The translations under genes were made by a program, and so were the position numbers. The notes below the pieces were generated by a model. It ran no database searches, was not told where the DNA came from, and saw only the letters and a list, made by a program, of their open reading frames with translations. This document shows positions 56,658 to 64,000 of a DNA stretch of 64,000 bases, piece after piece. Origin of the DNA: Microplitis mediator (lineage: Eukaryota; Arthropoda; Insecta; Hymenoptera; Braconidae); assembly GCF_029852145.1 (NCBI RefSeq), contig NC_079969.1:18285798-18349797 (forward strand). Reading direction: 5' to 3'. Each line of letters begins with the position of its first letter. The stretch's first letter is position 1.

Positions 56658-59600
56658 TGTAATGTCACGATCGGAGTGAGTGAAGGCGACGGGCGAAAGG
56701 GTTATTTTAATTTATTATTTAATATCGGAATACCGAATTACCTCGTTCTATTACTCAACCAAGGAGTTTGATTGAACCGTCACGTGGCTAGTGTGAGAAC
56801 ATATGAGTGATTGGGCACCGATTATTAATTTATAAATTATAATATGAAATTATTATATTCTGTCATCTAACCAAGGAATTGGGGTCACGTGGCTGATATA
56901 AGAATGTTTTTAATTTCTTATTATTTTATAATTTATTTGTCTATTTGTACCGAGCGGATGTACTATAGACCGTCCCGTTCAATGACCTGCGTGGCGTTAG
57001 GGTAGGTCCGGGATTTTTGAGCGAGAGGGATATTGGGTCGGTGAATATGGGCCCTCGAGAAGACCGTGTTCTTTCTCCGTCTTACTTAGGGTTACTATGA
57101 CTTAATTTACCAGCACTTGAATGCTGGAGAAAAAGGACAGTAAATAAAAAGACGAATGTATTAAAAGAAAAACATGTGTTGTATATTGACAAGTTGAATC
57201 TTACATGTAAATATTATAATTTTAGACTTACCCAGAAGGGTTGATATACTTGCACACACACTCACTCCAAATTCACCAGTTTGAATTTGTGCACACAGGA
57301 ATTTACAATGTTTATGACAGTTTTATTGAGATTCACAGGTTGAATCTATTCAAACGAACGCACTGCACGCTGAACCGAAAGGCCGGCTTTGCCTTCGAGT
57401 GAATTTGCTATGATTTTTAGGTTTTTATTAGCGGAATTAACTATTCCTGAACAAGGACTCCGATTTGGACGTCACGTGAAGGGGTTTAATTAATTTTAAT
57501 GCGAACTCAAATGATTTTATTTTAGGTATCCAACCTAGGAGTCCAGATGCCTAGGCGTAGGACCTCACGAGGAAAGGTTTTAAAAATAAAACTTAAGTCG
57601 CGTAATTTATAATTTTTAGTAAAAGAATCGAGTTGCGATTATCGATCTAGGAGTCCGGTTGTGGAGCGTCACGAGAGCGAATTTTGAAGTCGACTCAGTG
57701 AGTCTTACTCGCGGATGGATCCGACAAAGGTTTTAATTAAAAAGTAAAGACTTTTATGTTAAATTTTAATATTCAAGTCCGTTTATCGATCTAGGAGTCC
57801 GGTTGCCTAGGCTGTGGACCGTCACGAGAACGAATTTTGGAATCTTGCTCGCGGATAAATCCGACAAGGGTTTTAGTTGCGGCGGTAATGACTGATTTTA
57901 ATTATTTTTCCGGGGTTTAAATACGAAAATTTTGGGAGAAAAGTGGGGCTAAAAATATTGAGAGCGTGAGAGTAAAGGATTAGATCATAAATTTGAGTGA
58001 CATTTACTTTCATTCTCGGAAACCTGTCATTTTAGAAAATTTACTATTTGTAAGGGACTCAGAGATACAGACGGTTAATTCATTTGCGACCAAATATTAA
58101 TTACTTAAGTCCATTAGTGGTACATACTTTCAAAAGCGATAATTTAATTTTAAGAAAACATTTTAAAATTTACCTCTGATCTCCGTATGGAGATGATAGA
58201 AAATAACAGGAGATCGTAAATTTAAGTGACATTTATTTTAATTTTTGGACCTCTGAAAATTATATCATCAAAAATTATCAGCTACCGGAATCCATGGGAA
58301 ACCGTTAGTTTCATTAGCGGGTGGATATGCACTCTTTAATTCCATTAGCAGCGAGACAGAAAGAAATAAAATTTTGATTTAAATGACAGGAGCTCTTTAC
58401 TCTACTTTTCGGGTAAATAAAATCAACATAGAATTTGTGGGAACTGTAATATTCATCGGTGTTAGATGATGTTAAATTAAGTGCTTGGGTAATAAAATTT
58501 AGATCTAAGGAAGAATTTTTAAGCTAACTTGATTTAGACATTAGAATTTACTTAAGGCTTAAGTAGGAAATATTAAGAAAGAGATCAAAAATAATTCTAT
58601 GTGAAGTTTGCCGTTGAGGACTTTACCGAGTAAACCGGCCATCGCAGTGCAGCTGCGTTTATGAGAGAGAAAGACAGATACTTGTCTATCCACTGGGTTT
58701 TATTTCTATTTCACTTACTCTTTCTTCATGCGTTATATTATTTTATTTCGATATTGTAATTGCTGTTCATTTCAAAGTATTTTTAATTGATTCAAAGTAA
58801 GTCCAACACTCAATTTTAAATCGTTGGATGTACCTTGAATTATAAAAATAATTAAAAGAAAAATTTAATTAAGTTAAATTATAAATCACTTGGGATCGAA
58901 AGTTATTCATGTGTATCGATTGTTACAGTAATTAATAATTAATAAAATTCCGGCCTCTTTGCCGAGAATTTATCAGACGGACCGCGTGATTGATTTATAA
59001 AAGAATTCTAGCCTTCCTGCCGAGAATTTCTTTGTAATAATTTAACCCGGAAATGGCGACTGCCCATGAATTGACTTAATTTTTAATTACGCCTTTTTAA
59101 TTAATGTTTAATAAATTGTAGTTACCTGCCGACAATTTATTTACCTCTACTTTATCTCCTTTATCCAAATGATCGTGGCGTCCTTTTCTCTCCTCAGTCT
59201 TCCCGCCGATTTCCGTTTTTATCTCATTCTTCCCTCAGTAAATTCTCCCAGTATCTCCAATTTATCTGTTAACAATTCAGTACAAATTAATTATTGATAT
59301 ATAATTGTATCGGCCTCCTGCCGAATACAAGAATAAAATAATTATCGAATAAGTTTAATGCTCCTGGGGGGTTCCAATCATAACATCTCCCAGTGTTTTT
59401 ATAATTAGCTGTAAATTTAGCGTGCGGTTACCCATCCGATGAGTATGCTGATCCGTCCAACTGTGTGTCGATTCAACTCGTGCACTCACTAATAAAATGT
59501 CAGTTCGCGACCCTTCGGCAATTATCGTAATTTTACCACTCCCATTAACTCTAATTGGGTCGTGAAGATGAGCCCCCAAAATTGGCGCTCCCGGTGACAA

Positions 59601-59714
59601 GTCGATATACAAGATCACGGGGTTTATCCATTTCAGATAATTAACCAACCGCGGGGAATTCAAAAATAATTAAAATTAAAATTATTTGAGTTTTTTCAAT
59701 TCTACCCCGTTACA
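56658..59714 (-). mobile_element. large LTR-like element, about 3.06 kb
   Basis: Plus-strand ends TGTAATGTCACG...CTACCCCGTTACA parallel the solo LTR at 14505-15498 (TGTAATG...CCCCGTTACA). No target duplication (GATT versus TAAA) and no recognisable primer site next to it, so one border may be wrong or truncated. A 102-codon frame at 59355-59663 has no domain. Confidence 0.5.
57520..57900. repeat. imperfect tandem repeat, three units
   Basis: ATCTAGGAGTCCGGTTG with GTCACGAGA-CGAATTTTG occurs at about 57645 and 57788, with a weaker unit at 57530 (CCTAGGAGTCCAGATGCC). TCGCGGAT-ATCCGACAA follows in the last two. Confidence 0.65.
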
Positions 59715-60048
59715 TAAATATACTGTCAAACGTAGAGGGCGGTAGACTCAATCGCTTGACGCGCTTGACTGTATCCGTACGCACGGAGTACTTGAGCCAA
59801 ACGAATCTGCTTTAATGTCAGGAATCTTTCTTTACAGTGTAGAGCTAGCCAGAGTATTTTAAAATGCGTTCATCCTGTGGTTTCGCTACTTGAAACTTTT
59901 TTTTACATATAAAAGTGCAAGAGCATAAAAATGTTTACGAATGTTTGAACGGTAAGTGTTAAGTTATCGATATCAATAATCAAAAAAAAAAAATAAAGAG
60001 CCATCCAACATTATGAAACGCCCAGCGAAGCGGGCGGGTAACAGCTAG
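59715..60048 (+). mobile_element. Helitron-like 3' end
   Basis: CGCCCAGCGAAGCGGGCG (60020-60036) forms a GC-rich hairpin and is followed by GGTAACAGCTAG, with the next base T. Helitrons end in CTRR after such a hairpin and insert before T. The 5' TC end was not located, so the left limit is nominal. Confidence 0.6.
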
Positions 60049-61277
60049 TACATAAATATATAAATTTTTTAATGAGTGGTTTTTTGACCCGTACTCAACC
60101 AATTATGATAGGTTATGATAAAATTCCTTGAAAAATCGAATATGAGGACAAATATAATAGTTAGGTTTTAGAAAAATCTACCTAAAGATGCCATCTGGGA
60201 GCCAGAATAGAAAGTAAATTTTTCGACAATTTTCAGCACCTCCCTAACTTTCTGGTAGCTCGCGCGTGGCTTAAAACGAAGCTGGCCTAGGCTAATTTTT
60301 ACTAAATTTGAAGCGAATTATTCAAGGTCAGTTTTTCAATCCAAGATTCTTAATCCGCGATTTAAATATTGTTAGTATACTTATATATTGATCTATATGA
60401 ATGTACGAGTAATACTAATTTAATCACGTATTACTAAAATCTCGGATTAACAAACTAGCTTTGAGTAAACGGGGTTAGAAACGAAAATATACATACGTAA
60501 CAAAATATGTATTGATGAAAACTTAGACAATGGATTAATAATTCGAGATTTATGAATTCATTAAAATTATCATAAAGATCGCAAGCAAATATTTAAATGT
60601 TTAAAAATGAAAAATTGAATTTCAAGCTTAAAGATTTTTCATGGAATTGGTAGAGAATGATGAAATATGTACACATAAATTTTCCAACGAATGGTATTTT
60701 CGAACTCTACTCAATCAATTATGATAGCGTATGACAAAATTCCTTGAAAAATTGACCATGAGGACAAAGACAATACCTAGATTTTTAAAAAAATCTACCT
60801 AAAAATTTTGCTGCAAAATGACAAAGACATATATATCAAATGTATTTTGACACAGCAGCATGAGAAATATGAAATGGTATTTTTTTCTTGTTCGTACAGA
60901 GACACGACTTTCTATTTATTATCTGTGTTTTGACACATGAAATAGAAGAAAATTCATTTTACTTTGTCGTCAACTCAATAATGGTGTCTCGAATGCATAA
61001 ATCTTGATTATAGAAAAAGAACATTCTTGTACAAAACATACCTTCATTCATCAATATGCACAGACACAAGCGCATATGTATACACCCTGAAATCTCTACA
61101 CATTAAACGACAATTTACCCTACAGATATGGAATACTTACGCAAATACCGTCACGAGTTTTTTTCCCGGTACATAGTTCAGCAAATCATCTAATAATTTA
61201 TTCACGAAATTTGTGTATTTGATTAGTCTTCGGTTGCGGTTGTACTTCAATAAATAAGTACCATTATAAATAAATAT
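60049..61277. repeat. noncoding with a direct duplication
   Basis: 60075-60190 and 60700-60805 share CTCAA-CAATTATGATAG, TATGA-AAAATTCCTTGAAAAAT and AAAAATCTACCTAAA in order, about 620 bp apart. Otherwise AT-rich. Confidence 0.5.
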
Positions 61278-62100
61278 ACACTTATCCAAAAAATTGAAGG
61301 AACAAAAAAATTTTATAAATTTCTTAGTGATTTTTGGAAGGCTGTATTTTTGTGACAAATGATCGTATCGGAAAAATGAAAAAAGCGAATTGAAGCTTTA
61401 AATCTCTAGTTTAAAGATGTTTCAGCAAAATAATGTATTGAGCAACGGTTTTTGCGGAATCATAAGAAAAAGGTCGAGACAAAATTTTTCCAAATTTTTT
61501 AGTTTCGTTTTTTAGGTCTACGGGGCCTGAAAATTAAAGTAAAGAAAAAAAAATTTCAAAAAACGAGATAAAACAAGAATTTTTTAATTTTTTTTTTTTT
61601 TACGTTTCACTCGGATTTTTTTTTTTTCGTTTTTAAAAAAATTTTTTTTTTCTCTTTACCTTACATTTATTGAGCATCTAACGCAAAAATGAAAGAAAAT
61701 CCGAAAAAAATTAATTTTTTCATTTTGGTAATGATTACACAACTTAAGGAACAGTATCCTTTAATTGTTTTGTAAAACTTTAAGCAATCGGCCTGGACAA
61801 ACGGTTCAATGGATCAATCTGAAATTTTCCAGGGTTTTTGGGGGTACATTAAGCTGTAAACTCACCTGACAACATTAACCTTTCCATCAATATTTGCAAA
61901 GTAGCGATGAGTTGACTAAAAAACCAGAAAATGGCTACTTTTTGTGGGTTTTTCGAATTGATGTTAAAGATAAAAAAAAATTTTTTTTTTTTTAAATCGA
62001 AAATGAAGCTTGTAGGGAATTTATTCAAGTTTCTCAAACTGTCCTTTAAATTACTGTGCGACTATAAGTTGCTGAGATATCGATAATTAAAGACAAAAGG
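61278..62100. mobile_element. probable Tc1-like insertion truncating the Helentron gene
   Basis: The left part has CCAAAAAATTGAAGGAACA, the right part (inverse) AATTTAAAGGACAG; both resemble the AAATTAAGGGATA end of 27561-29518. It is full of long A/T runs in both senses. Boundaries are uncertain. Confidence 0.35.
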
Positions 62101-62107
62101 ATATTTT

Positions 62108-64000
62108 CAGCCAAATATTGCTGATCATACATACAGTGCGTTATTCGCAACAGATAACTGGATTGACTTTGAATATTACGAATTAACCAAAGTTATGCGA
62201 CAAGACAATGAAAATTTCATTAATGCCTTAAATAACCTTTCTATGGGAACAATGACTGAAAATGACATACACTTATTCAGATCACGATGCAACTTAACAG
62301 GTATTCCACATGATGCAGTTCACATTTTTTTTACAAATAAAGATGTTGACGTTTATAATACTGTAAAAATTGATAATCTGCCCGGTGAACTATTTGTGCA
62401 TGAAGCTGAAGATCATATTCAAGAAAAAAAAAAATTGAGTGAAACAATAAACAAAAAGATTCATAACTCCCTTCATACACTGCCAACTAATAAAACCGGT
62501 TGCTTACCTAAAACTATTTATACGAAAATCGGAGCTAAGTTAATGCTAACCCGTAATATAAATACAAAAGAGGGATTAGTAAATGGAGCAACAGGTGTTT
62601 TAAGATACGTTACCAAAAAAGAAAAATCAGATGAGATTATGCTTTTTTGGGTAGACTATGAAGATAGTGATATTGGGCGAACTGTTCGCAACAAAAATTT
62701 GCATTTTCTCTAAGACGAAAATTTGAGAAAAATTAATCTTGTTCCAATTTTTCCGACAGTAGTTACTGATATTGTGGTTGGTCAAAGAATGGTTGTCCGA
62801 AAGCAATTCCCTTTAGTAACTGCAGAAGGTATAACTGCCCATAAAAGTCAAGGTCAAACTTATCAATGTATTTGTGTTCATAATAAAGGAATGACGCGTA
62901 TGATGCAATATGTTGCATATAGTCGTGTTACTGATGCTAATAACCTCTTTATCGTTGGTGATTTTGTGCCACCAGTTCCTTTAGATGATTCTAGTGATCT
63001 TAAAGTCGAATTGAAACGCTTGAAAAATGTAAAATGTTTAATTACTTTTCAGCAGCCTTTAAATGAATTAAACGGGATCAAAATAATTTTTCATAATGCA
63101 TTATCTTTGTATAAGAACATAGGTTGTATTCGAAATGATAAATGGTTTCATGGAGCAGATTTTATAATTTTTGTCGAAACACGTACATTACCGACGGATA
63201 ATATTGCTATTAATGGAAATGACATTGTCTATACATCTGACGAAAATAATATCGGAAAAAAATTTCTTCGTGGGTTGATCGTACATAAAAAGCATCATCT
63301 TGATGTTTCTATCATTAATAACGTCACTCACAATTCTCGATCAGAAAATAGAATTGAACATGTCGATTTAGTAGCTTTGTTTGTAAATGACCTATTTGTA
63401 ATAAGCGGTTATAAATCACCTCATGCTACTCGAGGATTATTTAAAAAATGCATGAATAGTATGATTAACTCCTACCAATTAGATGATAATTTAGTGATTA
63501 TTGGTGACTTTAATGAAGATTGTTATAGCAATGAAGTTCCATGGCTCGAAAAATACATGAATGAAGATCGGAATTTAAAGAGAGCATTATCTCCAGCGAC
63601 TCCGACAATCAATTTTAATACACAAATTGATATGATATTTTCTAATTTAGTCGATTACGTGTCAGGAAGTTATGAGAGCATTACTTCGGACCATAAGCCA
63701 ATTTTCTTTTGCAATAAAGCAAATAAAGTACTTGATAGAACTTGAATTGATTATTTGAAATCATCAAGAAATTCGATTCCTAAACTAATCTTTGTGAATT
63801 CTCAGATAGAGACAAAAAATGAAAATTCTATTAAAATTGATAATTCAGATGTTAAACATTTTTCCAAAGTTAATGAATCTTCCAAAAGTAAAAGAAAACC
63901 ACCCATCAGAAAAAGTATTTCGAAAAAGAGCACTAAAAGTGTTTCACGTATAAAAGACAAAGTTAAAACTTATGCATCGGGTTCTTCATCAATCCGGCAA
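62108..64000 (+). pseudogene. Helentron RepHel, C-terminal helicase plus endonuclease, broken
   Basis: Open from 62087 with homology from about 62108, lacking the Rep domain and N-terminal helicase motifs, which the preceding insertion removed. FEYYELTKVMRQDNENF is the PIF1 segment around motif III-IV. GITAHKSQGQTY and YVAYSRV are helicase motifs V and VI. After a linker comes an endonuclease/exonuclease/phosphatase domain: IIGDFNEDC (catalytic Asp/Asn) and SDHKPIFF (the C-terminal SDH motif). A PIF1 helicase fused to this nuclease at its C-terminus is the hallmark of Helentrons. TAA at 62711 breaks the helicase in frame. TGA at 63743 ends the frame just past the nuclease, yet the same frame stays open for 84 codons to the window edge, with Lys/Ser-rich sequence (SKSKRKPPIRKSISKKS), so that stop may also be secondary. 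Confidence 0.85.

Noticed and set aside
59355..59663. 102-codon frame in the LTR-like region
   Set aside because: No family feature, and it lies within repetitive noncoding sequence next to the LTR end.

Overview
The window is AT-rich eukaryotic DNA, almost certainly from an insect. It holds an odorant-binding protein gene with arthropod-style introns, a retrotransposon primed by tRNA-Lys, and many insect-type transposon families (Ty3/gypsy, hAT, pogo-like, Tc1-like palindromes, Helentron, 5S- and tRNA-derived SINEs). The repeat types would fit a parasitoid wasp, but that is an inference and no single feature proves it. Host coding content is very low.

Layout. 1-3304: edge of a large LTR, a second LTR-like repeat and AT-rich repeats. 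3305-14483: one Ty3/gypsy composite read on the minus strand. In element order it has 5' LTR (13076-14483), tRNA-Lys primer site, a broken gag, zinc-knuckle ORF, pol, an extra third ORF with its own zinc knuckles, polypurine tract and 3' LTR (4422-5827). Beyond that lie two 18-nt primer sites back to back and a third, inverted LTR (3305-4379). ATGT flanks the whole composite. 14505-15498 is a solo LTR with an AGGG duplication. 15.5-19.9 kb holds microsatellites, a 280-bp tandem repeat and another solo LTR.

20.1-29.8 kb is a decayed multi-exon gene: C2H2 finger, Asp/Asn-rich tract, a large domain of unknown function, a SAM-like segment and further exons. It is split by three transposon insertions: a CCCGGG-ended element with a palindrome nested inside, a pogo-like MITE, and a 1.96-kb Tc1-like palindrome. 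30-41 kb is noncoding repeats, including an element that carries a small spliced gene remnant (33047-34712) and a LINE reverse-transcriptase scrap.

41.9-44.5 kb is the only gene that looks intact: a five-exon odorant-binding protein on the minus strand, with TATA box, signal peptide, six correctly spaced cysteines and a polyadenylation signal. 45-48 kb holds a second 1-kb palindrome, a fragment of an unknown protein and a 5S-derived SINE. 48.6-52.7 kb is a 70-bp satellite (partly in 140-bp higher-order units), split by a hAT element with a perfect 8-bp duplication and by a (TG)n-bearing element. 54.5-60.0 kb holds tRNA-derived sequences, a large LTR-like region and a Helitron 3' end. 62.1-64.0 kb is the C-terminal part of a Helentron helicase-endonuclease running off the window.

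The genes do not form a pathway. The window is a record of nested mobile-element insertions around one chemosensory gene and one dying gene.
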